A stretch of 64,000 nt of DNA from JBATTK01 sp049670505 (GCA_049670505.1 JBATTK010000043.1:1-64000); one strand, 5' to 3'; counted from the first letter of the stretch, positions 1 through 8,639 are shown. Numbers and translations are program-made. Notes: generated by a model not told the origin, from the sequence alone.

Positions 1-561
1 GATGGTTTGTTACCCTCTCGGATAAACATCCCGGGCCTAAGTGGGTGCGCCATTCGGGAAGCATCAATGGGTTTAGCGCCATATAGACGCACCTTATAGA
101 CGATAATTGTACAATTATTCCGCTATCAAATGTGCGTGTCAATAATACAATGGAAATTACTGAGGAGATCAAAAGGATACTCTATAAATAGTTCTTAGCA
201 TTTAACTTCACTAGTTTCCCCGAGTCTCGTAAAACCAACATTTTCTGAGACCTAAATATTCCAATTTACAATTGCGTGTTGCATTATTTCCAATGATTTA
301 AACAAACCTCCTTCTCAAAGCTTCGGAGAACGTATTAGGAGAGAGGAATGTAAATTTTTTAGGGGGCTGCTACTAGGTCTGTGGGTCTTTGAAATTAGGT
401 TTTACAGCTAATAGTGTTTTATAATCGATTTGTTAATTAAGTGAACATATTCACCAAAAAGCATTGCTTTTGGTGAATTAAATCACTGATACGATATAAT
501 AGGCCGAATATTAGAGCAGAAAATTGTTCAAAAATTAAATAAGGGAAAAGCCATAATCCTA
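1..561. other. gap with coding fragments at the left edge
   Basis: No intact gene is seen. The + frame starting at base 1 is open for 32 codons to a TAG at 97-99 and reads like the tail of a protein (…IREASMGLAPYRRTL). A second frame is open from 87 to a TAG at 183-185 and ends …EITEEIKRILYK. The two could be one C-terminus broken by a frameshift, or chance. I do not recognise either. The rest is AT-rich with one strong hairpin at 449-478. Confidence 0.4.
449..478. promoter_or_regulatory. perfect 11-bp inverted repeat before the AAA ATPase
   Basis: ATTCACCAAAA at 449-459 is repeated in inverted form at 468-478 with 8 bases between. The inner bases can extend the stem with one bulged A. It ends a few bases before the frame of the ATPase opens (after a stop at 487-489). 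It is too far from a T-run to be a convincing terminator, so an operator or processing hairpin for the ATPase gene is the better reading. Confidence 0.5.
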
Positions 562-1608
562 ATGGTCCCAAGGCAAACGGATAAAACAACACTCATAAAT
601 TCAGTCCTAAAAAATAAAGATCATTTGTTCTTGGACGGAGATGACTCAAAGGTAAGAAGTTTATTGACCGACCCCAATACAGAGCAACTTAAAAGTATTG
701 TTGGAACTAACACTATTGTATTTATTGACGAAGCCCAAAGAATTGAAAACATTGGATTAACGCTCACAATAATAACCGACCAATTTAAGCACGTTCAGTT
801 ATTGGTTAGTGGTTCATCGGCTTTTGAACTCAATAACCAGACAAGCGAACCTTTGACCAGAAGGAAATGGGAGTATAAACTTTATCCGATTTCTTGGCAA
901 GAACTGGAAAACGATATAGGTTATCTAAAGTCCGAACAGCAACTTGAACTAAGAATATATGGCATGTATCCCGATGTCATAAACAATATAGGGGATGAGG
1001 TAGAGGTATTGAAAGAACTGACCAATAGTTATCTATACAAGGATATTCTAGCTTTCAGCGGCATTCGAAAACCCCAAGTATTGGAAAAATTACTACGGGC
1101 ACTTGCCTTGCAGATAGGGAACGAAGTTAGTAACAACGAACTTGCCCAGTTGGTCGGAGTGGATAAAAAAACCATAGGTAATTACATCGATATTCTTGAA
1201 AAAGGATATGTAGTTTTTAGATTGGCTAGTTTTAGCAGAGACCTAAGGAATGAAATAAAGACCAATCAAAAGGTCTATTTCTATGATACAGGAGTACGAA
1301 ATGTGATAATTGGGAATTTTAATGCTCTTGACAGTCGTAGTGATAAGGGCGGACTTTGGGAAAACTTTTTGATCAGTGAACGTATCAAAAAAATAAGCTA
1401 TGATAACGTTTTGGCCAATTCTTATTTTTGGAGGACAAAGCAACAACAAGAAATTGATTACGTGGAAGAAGTCTCAGGCAAGATAATGGGTTATGAGTTT
1501 AAGTGGAATCCAAAGGCAAAGGCAAAACTGCCCAAATCCTTAATGGAAACCTATAGTTCTAAAATTAAAATAATACATCGGGATAACTTCCGGGAGTTTG
1601 TCATGTGA
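562..1608 (+). CDS. AAA ATPase of the DUF4143 type with a ruined P-loop
   Basis: Members of this family are ATP-binding proteins with an AAA_14 domain followed by DUF4143; their roles are poorly known. Here a Walker B strand (IVFIDEAQ, about residues 52-59), the following VSGSS strand, a winged-helix-like middle (about 190-225) and a C-terminal EIDY…GYEFKW nuclease-like segment are visible. The first ATG lies inside the P-loop itself, which reads VPRQTDKTT instead of GPRQTGKTT, so both glycines are replaced. The frame continues upstream to a stop at 487-489 and encodes the usual leading segment (about RILEQKIVQKLNKGKAIIL) but has no ATG, only ATA codons. I infer an N-terminally decaying gene that probably cannot hydrolyse ATP. 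The C-terminal half is intact. Confidence 0.8.
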   Translation: MVPRQTDKTTLINSVLKNKDHLFLDGDDSKVRSLLTDPNTEQLKSIVGTNTIVFIDEAQRIENIGLTLTIITDQFKHVQLLVSGSSAFELNNQTSEPLTRRKWEYKLYPISWQELENDIGYLKSEQQLELRIYGMYPDVINNIGDEVEVLKELTNSYLYKDILAFSGIRKPQVLEKLLRALALQIGNEVSNNELAQLVGVDKKTIGNYIDILEKGYVVFRLASFSRDLRNEIKTNQKVYFYDTGVRNVIIGNFNALDSRSDKGGLWENFLISERIKKISYDNVLANSYFWRTKQQQEIDYVEEVSGKIMGYEFKWNPKAKAKLPKSLMETYSSKIKIIHRDNFREFVM

Positions 1609-1712
1609 TTGATGGTATGGTCTGTATTTATATCCGAATACCTAAAATATGTCCTTTTGTTTTTTTATTTCAGAATTAAATAGTATCATTATGATATCAA
1701 AATAATATTATA

Positions 1713-2567
1713 ATGAAAAACGAAAAATCAATTAATGCTATTAATGGTTATTTAATACTACTTGTGTTATGTGCTCTAATTATCACAATGCTAGTAGGAC
1801 TAACAATTACAGCTAATCCGTTATTCTTAATTCTTGTAATACTAATTGTTTTTGTAATTAGAGGTTTTTTTATTGTTAATCCAAATAGTTCAAAAGTAAT
1901 GGTATTGTTTGGTGCCTATAAAGGTACAGTCCGTGAAAATGGATTCTTTTGGGTGAATCCCTTTTTTACAAGACAGAAAATTTCTTTAAGAGCAAGGAAT
2001 TTTTATAGTGAACGAGTAAAGGTCAATGACAAGGTCGGAAATCCGATTATGATTAATGTAATTTTAGTTTGGCAAGTAGATGACACATATAAATCTGCTT
2101 TTGATGTAGATAATTATGAAGAGTTTGTTAGGGTTCAAACTGATGCCGCTGTAAGGAAGCTCGCAGGCTCGTATCCCTATGACAACTTTGATGACGAGCA
2201 AGCCGAATTAACTTTAAGGTCTGGAATGGATGAAGTCAATGAGGCCTTAGAAAATGAAATTACGGAACGTTTAGCCATTGCAGGTATAAAAGTACTGGAG
2301 GCAAGAATTGGCTATTTAGCTTACGCTCCGGAAATTGCGGGTTCAATGTTGAAAAGACAACAGGCAGTTGCTATTGTTGCTGCCCGTAAAAAAATCGTTG
2401 AAGGGGCCGTTTGGATGGTAGAGGATGCCTTGAATAAATTGTCCACGGAAAATATTATTGATTTTGATGATGACAAAAAGGCTTCAATGGTTAGTAATTT
2501 GATGGTTGTTTTATGTGGTGATAAAGAGGTAATTCCGGTTGTAAATACGGGGACACTAAACTCTTAA
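1713..2567 (+). CDS. SPFH/Band 7 domain membrane protein
   Basis: SPFH proteins (stomatin, prohibitin, flotillin, HflK/C) form large membrane-attached assemblies. This 284-residue protein starts with two close hydrophobic segments (about residues 12-30 and 36-53), then a Band 7 domain beginning NPNSSKVMVLFGAYKG and running to about residue 250 with the typical VNDKVGNPI, IMINVILVWQVDD and RLAIAGIKVLEARIGYLAY stretches. It lacks an NfeD partner or protease. The next gene begins 3 bases after its stop and encodes a small ribbon-helix-helix-like protein, so the two are one unit. Its place beside a decayed recombinase suggests accessory DNA. Substrate and partner proteins are unknown. Confidence 0.85.
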   Translation: MKNEKSINAINGYLILLVLCALIITMLVGLTITANPLFLILVILIVFVIRGFFIVNPNSSKVMVLFGAYKGTVRENGFFWVNPFFTRQKISLRARNFYSERVKVNDKVGNPIMINVILVWQVDDTYKSAFDVDNYEEFVRVQTDAAVRKLAGSYPYDNFDDEQAELTLRSGMDEVNEALENEITERLAIAGIKVLEARIGYLAYAPEIAGSMLKRQQAVAIVAARKKIVEGAVWMVEDALNKLSTENIIDFDDDKKASMVSNLMVVLCGDKEVIPVVNTGTLNS

Positions 2568-2570
2568 TTT

Positions 2571-2762
2571 GTGAGTAAAAGAAAATCATTTGTTCTAAGA
2601 ATTGACCCAGAGACGTTTAAGCAGATAGAAAAATGGGCAGATGACGAGTTTCGTAGCGTGAACGGGCAAATCGAATGGATTATAAATAAAAGTTTAAAAG
2701 ACTCTAAAAGATTGCCGAATAAGCAAAAACCTAAAAAGGACGGCACGGATAGCGAGCTTTGA
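2571..2762 (+). CDS. small Arc/ribbon-helix-helix-like protein coupled to the SPFH gene
   Basis: This 63-residue protein uses a GTG start 3 bases after the SPFH stop. It reads KSFVLRIDPETFKQIEKWAD, then a second helix around VNGQIEWIINKSL and a lysine-rich tail, which is the beta-strand/helix/helix pattern of Arc-like DNA-binding proteins. Such proteins act as dimers on short operators, so autoregulation of the pair is possible. Alternatively the protein may be a structural partner of the SPFH assembly. The tight spacing shows co-translation. Confidence 0.7.
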   Translation: MSKRKSFVLRIDPETFKQIEKWADDEFRSVNGQIEWIINKSLKDSKRLPNKQKPKKDGTDSEL

Positions 2763-2775
2763 TTTACTTCTATTC

Positions 2776-3155
2776 TTATAAAAGAAGTTTAACCGCTTTA
2801 TCCAATACCGAATTATCCAGTTCTTTTAAATAAGCTTGGGTTATCGCTAAGTTTTGATGTTCTAAAGACTCACTAATAATATCCATTGCCACTCCTTTTT
2901 GTTTGAGACAATTCGCAAAGCTATGTCTGGCCACATAACTACTCAACGTCTTTTCAATACCGCAGTGCATCGCAATTTCCTTTGAATCCCTATTAAACAT
3001 TTTAAGGGTTTTCTTTTTCCGATTTTCAATTTGCAGTAGTGGTTTTGCCCAATGGATATGTAGTCCAGTAGGACCCACATCAATGGATATAGGGCTTCTG
3101 GGAAACTGGAAGTCTTTCCTTTTTTATTACGACGCTCACTTTTCTTTGAATTCAT
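2776..3155 (-). pseudogene. remnant of a tyrosine recombinase (phage integrase family)
   Basis: The minus frame at 2776-3078 encodes the C-terminal end of a tyrosine recombinase: SSYVARHSFANCLKQKG with the catalytic Arg, the later His in SLEHQN, and the nucleophile Tyr in TQAYLKEL. The normal HxxR-containing domain continues only a short way upstream and is joined out of frame to a segment starting near 3155 (MNSKKSERRNKKGK). The whole N-terminal arm-binding and core-binding part is missing. It is therefore a dead fragment, useful mainly as a mark that this side of the window once belonged to an integrating element. Confidence 0.75.
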
Positions 3156-3328
3156 TTGAATCTCAACAACACTTCATGATATTCAGATTTAATTCCAATC
3201 AATTAATACTAAACCCTCATTCAGTTATGCTGTGTTGAAAAGTATTTTCCCGAACCAGATTTACAAGTTTGATATCATTTTTTTGTCTATTTAACTAATA
3301 GATTAAAACAACAATAAGAATTCAATTT

Positions 3329-3868
3329 ATGAAAAGAGCAATTAAAACAACGGTAATTTGTTTTGTGATTATGCTTACTACTTCTGCCAGGCAGAATACC
3401 GATACTGAGGTGGAAAGAACCGAAAATATTCTAGAAGCCTTTGATTTTTGGATAGGCTCTTGGGAAGCTACCTGGGACGAAAGTGAGGGTGTTGTTGGAA
3501 AAGGCACCAATGAAATAAAAAAAATATTGGATGGAAAAGTTATCCAGGAAAATTTTCAAATAACAGAAGGTAAAGGGAAAGGCTTTAAGGGTACAAGTAT
3601 TTCAATTTATCAGACAAAATGGAATAGGTGGAAACAGGCTTGGGCGGACAATCAAGGCGGATATTTTGATTTTACAGGGGATGTAAGTGGAGATGAAAAA
3701 ATATTTAGAACTACGCCTCTCAAAAAAGATGGAAAAAAAATCTTGTCCAGAATGGTATTCAAAGATGTCCGGAAGGATGCTTTTACTTGGTATTGGGAGA
3801 AATCTAAAGATGGGGGCAAGAGTTGGAAGCTTCTTTGGAGAATCAATTACAAAAGGGCGTTAAAATGA
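3329..3868 (+). CDS. secreted DUF1579-like protein, first of a pair
   Basis: A 179-residue protein with a signal-like N-terminus (about residues 1-20) followed by AFDFWIGSWEATWDESEG, the entry motif of DUF1579-like and related lipocalin-like proteins. Further beta-strand rich blocks (GKGTNEIKKILDGKVIQENF, WNRWKQAWADNQGGYF, DAFTWYWEKSKDGGKSW) fit the same fold. No catalytic residues are evident and the family role is not established. Its stop overlaps the start of the following gene, a diverged protein of the same kind, so the two are translated together. Confidence 0.7.
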   Translation: MKRAIKTTVICFVIMLTTSARQNTDTEVERTENILEAFDFWIGSWEATWDESEGVVGKGTNEIKKILDGKVIQENFQITEGKGKGFKGTSISIYQTKWNRWKQAWADNQGGYFDFTGDVSGDEKIFRTTPLKKDGKKILSRMVFKDVRKDAFTWYWEKSKDGGKSWKLLWRINYKRALK

Positions 3869-4440
3869 TATCGATTAAACTGGGTATTATTTTTCCTATA
3901 ATCAATTGTCTTTTGATTTTAACTATAAATGCACAAAATATTGATTCCCAAAAAGCAACCAAGGCTCTCTCTTTCTTATTGGGAAGATGGGGAATTGAGC
4001 GAATCTATAGCCCGGAAAGTGACAATCCTGTTGTTGTACAGGGTACACTTGAATGCCAATATGGTTTGAGCGATCAGTTTATTAGATGTGTATATGACAT
4101 GGAGCGTTCCGGCAAAACCAATACCTTCGACGTTGCGTATTTCAACTACAATGAAATTTATAATACGTATGAAAGTCTATGGTTGAGTACCACGTGGCCT
4201 ATAAAAGTGTTATTGCGAGGAAATTTGGATAAGGTTTCAGATGCATTGATTTTGGATACAAAAGCTTTTTTTATGATTCAAGATAGCATTACAGAATTTG
4301 TAAATGATAAATTGGTATGGAAGGTTGAAAGTGCAGATAGCTTTAATCGCAAAACATATGTACGAACCTCTCAAGATTGTCCTGATCATTGGAAATATCA
4401 TATGCTGGAAAAAGCCAGATTTAAAAAAGGTGGAAAGTGA
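3865..4440 (+). CDS. secreted DUF1579-like protein, second of a pair
   Basis: I place the start at 3865 because this ATG overlaps the previous stop (ATGA) and is followed directly by a signal peptide (ISIKLGIIFPIINCLLILTINAQ); an earlier in-frame ATG at 3823 would add 14 residues with no signal character. The mature protein begins with ATKALSFLLGRWGIERIYSPES, matching the entry motif of its neighbour, and continues with WLSTTWPIKVLLRG and a C-terminal CPDHWKYHMLEKARF. Function is unknown. The pair looks like an old tandem duplication in one small operon. Confidence 0.7.
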   Translation: MISIKLGIIFPIINCLLILTINAQNIDSQKATKALSFLLGRWGIERIYSPESDNPVVVQGTLECQYGLSDQFIRCVYDMERSGKTNTFDVAYFNYNEIYNTYESLWLSTTWPIKVLLRGNLDKVSDALILDTKAFFMIQDSITEFVNDKLVWKVESADSFNRKTYVRTSQDCPDHWKYHMLEKARFKKGGK

Positions 4441-4942
4441 GGATACTAATACCTTTTTTATTTTTAAGATGCCACACAATCTCCATCCGTTTAATTCAAT
4501 AGTATATCTCCATACACTGAAATAGAATTTTGTTTTTATAAAATAGCTATTTCCATTGCAATGTTGTTTCCAGTATTTTCCCAAGAAAAATGGCAAAACC
4601 CCTTCCAACCCCATCCATTGTAAGATAAAAGGATTCAGAAGACAAATCTTGTATACAGACAGGACTTTTAAGGTGTCTTACAACCGGTGTCGTAGATAAT
4701 TTATACTAAGTGAATTGATTTTGATAAACACCCATTTCGTATAGTCTTTTTGTAATAAGTTTTTATCCGGTTCCATTTGATTTCAACAAAATAACCCTGT
4801 TCCCAAATTCCCAAAATACACAAAGTTGGATTTCACCCTTAATTGAAAATAATAAAATAATCTTAAATTAATATAAACCCCGATACGCGTATACAGCGGT
4901 AAAAACCATAAAGCATTATCTTTAAAAAAGAAACTTTTATTC
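4441..4942. other. gap with a possible signal-peptide remnant
   Basis: No intact gene is seen. Around 4530-4622 one + frame reads like a broken secreted protein (KIAISIAMLFPVFSQEKW…, ending at a TAA) without a convincing start. The last 150 bases are AT-rich and hold the promoter of the AraC-type gene; TATCTTTA near 4917 is one base from the TAnnTTTG form. Confidence 0.35.
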
Positions 4943-6052
4943 ATGAATATTTGGGAAATTATACTCGTTTGTTTCGCCTTTCAGGCATTCTCCTTTGCAA
5001 TCCTGATTTTTATTAAAAGAAGTGAAATAAAATATGCCAATATTATATGGGGTATTTTTCTCATTTTGTTTTCCTTGAACATATTGTATAACGTATTGTA
5101 TTGGTCCAGTGAACAAATGGACTTCACCACATCTTTAAATTACTTGTACTTCATTCCTTTTTCCCTATATGGCCCTTTGTTTTATTTCTATACCAGATAC
5201 TTAACTATAGGGAAAAGAATAAAGTTAAGATTTGATCTTATCCATTTTATTCCCCTACTAGTTGTAGTTTTAAATTTTTTTAAATACTACATGTTACCTG
5301 TTGACTTAAAAAAAACGATTGATCTTGTTGGAGGCTTAAACGAGCACCTTTTTATTCCCCTTGAATACTTCTTTCCCACTATTTCATTTTTATTGTTGGT
5401 ATATTCCTTTTTGGCATACATAAATTTTAAGAAGTATTATAATAAAGATTTTGAAATGAGTCTATGGCTTAAACTTATAACTTCTACTTATTTTTGTTTC
5501 GGTGTTTCCTGGTGGATATACTATATTGCCTCGCAATTAAATATATTAACTGTAAAGGATGACTATTTTATAACCTTTAGTATGGTGGTTTTTGTAGGTC
5601 TCACTACTTATTTTGGCCTTAATTATTCAGAAGTTTTTAATGGGAAATCCCTTAAGAAAATATTCCCTGTAATTAAGTATGAAAAATCGGGCCTATCAAA
5701 AAAGGTCCTTTTTGATTTAAAGGATAGACTCCACGATTTAGTTGAAACCAATGAGCTCTATCTAGACAGTGAACTCAAATTAACGGATTTAGCCGAAAAA
5801 TTAAACATTTCAAGACATCACACCTCTCAAATCATCAATGAATGTTTCGGTATGAGCTTTTATGAATATATAAACAAATATAGAGTGGAGGAAGCTGAAA
5901 AGATTTTGATGGATGGAGATTCCATGAATCTTAATATAACCGAGATTGCCTATAAATCAGGGTTTAACAACCGGATGTCGTTTTATAATTCATTTAAGAA
6001 ACATGTAGGTATTACACCTTCTGAATATAGGAATCAAAATCTAGTCTCCTAA
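4943..6052 (+). CDS. membrane-embedded AraC-family transcription regulator
   Basis: The first 230 residues carry about seven hydrophobic segments (for example near residues 2-22, 31-50, 66-85, 100-115, 135-155, 180-200, 210-228) and the last 100 hold a complete AraC/XylS DNA-binding domain: LTDLAEKLNISRHHTSQIINE is the first helix-turn-helix and ITEIAYKSGFNNRMSFYNSF the second. Regulators with this build are common in Flavobacteriia and are thought to sense a signal at the inner membrane while binding DNA nearby. The gene stands alone. The following genes run the other way, so its targets cannot be told from position. Confidence 0.85.
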   Translation: MNIWEIILVCFAFQAFSFAILIFIKRSEIKYANIIWGIFLILFSLNILYNVLYWSSEQMDFTTSLNYLYFIPFSLYGPLFYFYTRYLTIGKRIKLRFDLIHFIPLLVVVLNFFKYYMLPVDLKKTIDLVGGLNEHLFIPLEYFFPTISFLLLVYSFLAYINFKKYYNKDFEMSLWLKLITSTYFCFGVSWWIYYIASQLNILTVKDDYFITFSMVVFVGLTTYFGLNYSEVFNGKSLKKIFPVIKYEKSGLSKKVLFDLKDRLHDLVETNELYLDSELKLTDLAEKLNISRHHTSQIINECFGMSFYEYINKYRVEEAEKILMDGDSMNLNITEIAYKSGFNNRMSFYNSFKKHVGITPSEYRNQNLVS

Positions 6053-6201
6053 AGCCTTAAATGTAGCTTCAAATCATTGTATTCATGGTGAAATCCATAG
6101 CCATCCTAAACTTTAATTTGGCTCGCATATCGATACTTAAACATATTGATCTGTTTAATTGGAAAGGAAGAAAACAGGAAATCTTGAGCTTGTCGGTTAG
6201 C

Positions 6202-7074
6202 TTACAAAAGTAACTCACAGATTTCCCAATTGCCATTGCGGTAACCGGTAAATAAAATTTTTTTAGAATCAGGGGACCATCTAGGTAGCGTGTCTCCATC
6301 CTCATTATACGTAAGTCTTATCTGATGACTCCCAGAAGAATCCATCATATAGATTTCAGGCCTTATATCGTCAAATGACGTAACATAGGCAATCTTTTTC
6401 CCATCTTTGGACCATGAGGGACAAAAATTATGTTTTGGATAGTGGGTAAGTCTTTTCAAATGTGGAACTGTTGGTCCTATTACATAAATCTCATCGTCCT
6501 TGTTGTCCGTCTCATGTCTTGAAAAAAACAAGATCGACTTTCCATTGGAAGACCAATTGGGATAAGTGCTTCTAGCATCGTCATAGAAAAGTGTTCGTAG
6601 ACCCTTTCCGTTTGAACTCACGATTTCAATACTTGATCGTTCATCGCTTTTTCTCAAAGAGAACGCTATTTGTTCTCCATTTGGGGAATATTGTGCAAAA
6701 ATGGGAACTCCCTCTAAACCGGGAATATTGATTTCTCTAACCTTTTTATTACTTATTTTTAGTTCATATAAAGCGTATTCTCCTTGTCTATCCGATTCAA
6801 AAACTATTTTCTTTCCATTAGGATGCCAACTGGGTCTCCTATCATTATAAGCATTATCGGTTAGTCTTATCTGATTATCGCCATTGGCATCCATCAGATA
6901 GATCTCCCAATTACCATCCCTATTCGATTCAAAAACAATAGACTTTCCATCCGGGGAATAATTTGCATAACGGTCGTCACCTTTATTTTTGGTCAGGATA
7001 CGTTCCACATTTTTCTGACTAAACAGAATGGACGTATATAATAACAGGGTTATAAAAAGCAATTTTTTCATCAT
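6202..7074 (-). CDS. secreted TolB-like PD40 beta-propeller protein
   Basis: A 290-residue protein with a signal peptide ending near LFSQ and at least six PD40/WD40-like repeats, each with the pattern YSPDGKSIVFESNRDGNWEI followed by a strand naming residues and RLT. Similar propellers occur in TolB and in the N-terminal part of prolyl oligopeptidases, but no hydrolase domain follows here. The chain ends directly after the last repeat (FTGYRNGNWEICELLL). It is likely a periplasmic protein-binding propeller. It is a single gene facing the AraC-type regulator tail to tail. Confidence 0.8.
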   Translation of the reverse strand: MMKKLLFITLLLYTSILFSQKNVERILTKNKGDDRYANYSPDGKSIVFESNRDGNWEIYLMDANGDNQIRLTDNAYNDRRPSWHPNGKKIVFESDRQGEYALYELKISNKKVREINIPGLEGVPIFAQYSPNGEQIAFSLRKSDERSSIEIVSSNGKGLRTLFYDDARSTYPNWSSNGKSILFFSRHETDNKDDEIYVIGPTVPHLKRLTHYPKHNFCPSWSKDGKKIAYVTSFDDIRPEIYMMDSSGSHQIRLTYNEDGDTLPRWSPDSKKILFTGYRNGNWEICELLL

Positions 7075-7215
7075 CTTGTCTTTTAATGATTATCTCAATT
7101 CATACCAAACCTCTGCGTTTGCTTTCCCCATGTAAAATTACCTTTTCACGGGAAATTGGCGCATCATTTCATACTGCTATAAACGCGAAACACGATAATT
7201 GTTTGTGACAATTCG

Positions 7216-8157
7216 CTATCTATGGACAGGCAAACCTTCCGTGCCAACACCTACCCTAAACACCTTACCACCTCTACCTCCTGAATAGGTAGTGGTTATG
7301 TAAATAGATTTGGAGTCAAAAAGCCCTTCGCCAAAAACCATACTTGCCACACCGAATATATTTTCTATGATAATTATATTCTCTTTTGTTCCAGGGTCGA
7401 ATCTCCATATTTTCCCATCCCCATTAGCGGCAATATATACTCTGCCCTGCTTATCCATTACCAGACCATCATTAGCTCCCTTATCACCCGTTACGGTAAC
7501 TAATTTCGCTTCGGAAACGGGTTTGCCATTATCTAATTCCACCGCCCACACACGATTGTCTGGAATAACAGGGCGAATACTCTTAAATATCTGGGCTATG
7601 TATAAAGCATGTTGATCTTGTGAGAGCGCCAAACCATTCGGATGATTTACCGCAGTACAAAACAACCTAAGCTTACCTTCCTGATCCACAAGGAATATTT
7701 CATTGGTGGCATCATCCGATATTAACAAGGATTTGTCCGCCATCATCAATATAAAATTAGGGTCGCCGATTCCTTTTACAAATTCGGTTTTTTTACCTTC
7801 CGGTGTAATCCTCCATACAATTCCATCATTATTTTTTTCTTGCCTGAATGCGTTTGTTAGACCAAAATCGGCAACTAATACATCTCTTTTGCCAATAGCG
7901 GCAATACCTAAATTTGAATATAGGTCAGTTATTTTATTAGCTTCGCCATTTACTGTTATTTCCCATAAACCGTTATCGCCGGTAACAAATAATCTGCCCT
8001 CTCCATTAAATGCAATTCCCTCGCATCCCTTAAAGACTCCTTCCACCAATACTTCTGGTTTCACCGGAAATTTTGGAACATCGGTTTTCTGCGCGGACAC
8101 CCCCATAGCTATTGATAGAAGGACAATTAAGAACTGGATGTGTACCGTTTTCTCCAT
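7216..8157 (-). CDS. SMP-30/gluconolactonase-like secreted propeller
   Basis: A 313-residue protein with a signal peptide cleaved near VSAQ. The body is a six-bladed SMP-30/strictosidine synthase-like propeller: FKGCEGIAFNGEGRLFVTGDNG, HPNGLALSQDQHALYIAQ, GANDGLVMDKQGRVYIAANGDGKIW are typical metal-site blades with the Glu, Asn and Asp ligand positions. Members of the family hydrolyse sugar lactones or esters, but several have lost activity, and the substrate here is not known. The start at 8157 is the only ATG before the signal peptide. A run of 10-bp direct repeats lies just upstream. Confidence 0.8.
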   Translation of the reverse strand: MEKTVHIQFLIVLLSIAMGVSAQKTDVPKFPVKPEVLVEGVFKGCEGIAFNGEGRLFVTGDNGLWEITVNGEANKITDLYSNLGIAAIGKRDVLVADFGLTNAFRQEKNNDGIVWRITPEGKKTEFVKGIGDPNFILMMADKSLLISDDATNEIFLVDQEGKLRLFCTAVNHPNGLALSQDQHALYIAQIFKSIRPVIPDNRVWAVELDNGKPVSEAKLVTVTGDKGANDGLVMDKQGRVYIAANGDGKIWRFDPGTKENIIIIENIFGVASMVFGEGLFDSKSIYITTTYSGGRGGKVFRVGVGTEGLPVHR

Positions 8158-8230
8158 TATCGTAGGAATTGGAAACTGTAAAATTTAATCGTTGGAATAA
8201 AGCTATTTATAATCTAGAACCTAATCCTAT

Positions 8231-8265
8231 TCAAATCGGTTCAAATCGGTTCAAATCCGTTCAAT
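8231..8265. repeat. 10-bp tandem direct repeats upstream of the SMP-30-like gene
   Basis: TCAAATCGGT occurs at 8231-8240 and 8241-8250, then TCAAATCCGT at 8251-8260 and a partial fourth copy. The period equals about one turn of the helix, which places all copies on one face. The position, about 75 bases before the start of the gene at 8157 on the minus strand, fits a cooperative binding site, but a simple slippage repeat is equally possible. Confidence 0.6.
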
Positions 8266-8566
8266 TTCACTATGATTTCTAAAAACAACAGTTGCCCGCG
8301 TGCGGTTGAATTCTATTAAATTATGATGTTTCCTAACCTTATTTTGAAGTACCTCTTGTTTTATGACCGTATTTTACAAGAGAGATATAATGCCGAAAAA
8401 GCAATTTCAAATGTGTAATGAGAACTGATCTTTATGTTTACCAACCCGTATAGGGTTATTTCTCTATCTATCAGGTAGGCCAATGTATGAAAATACCGGT
8501 TCCTTTACATCCTGTTGCCCGTCCCTTCGTAGTCCCAAAGTTTTGAAGGGGAAGTTTTCTAACCAT

Positions 8567-8594
8567 AAAAAGGGGCCGATTCCGGCCCCTTTTT
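8567..8594 (-). terminator. terminator of the SusC/SusD operon
   Basis: AAAAAGGGGCCG and CGGCCCCTTTTT form a perfect 12-bp stem with a 4-base loop (ATTC), flanked by T-runs on both strands. It lies 45 bases past the stop of the last operon gene on the minus strand. Confidence 0.9.
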
Positions 8595-8639
8595 CAAATA
8601 GGGTTCTTTTCCATGAGCTTCACAACAAAACCCCTTAAA

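Larger units (their letters stand above)
8158..8639. other. intergenic region with repeats and a hairpin
   Basis: No gene is seen. The stretch holds the 10-bp repeats at 8231-8265, a 7-bp inverted repeat (CTCTTGT at 8353-8359 and ACAAGAG at 8376-8382) and the strong terminator at 8567-8594. Confidence 0.6.

Noticed and set aside
4304..4525. 73-codon plus-strand frame
   Set aside because: It overlaps the end of the second DUF1579-like gene in another frame and runs into non-coding DNA.
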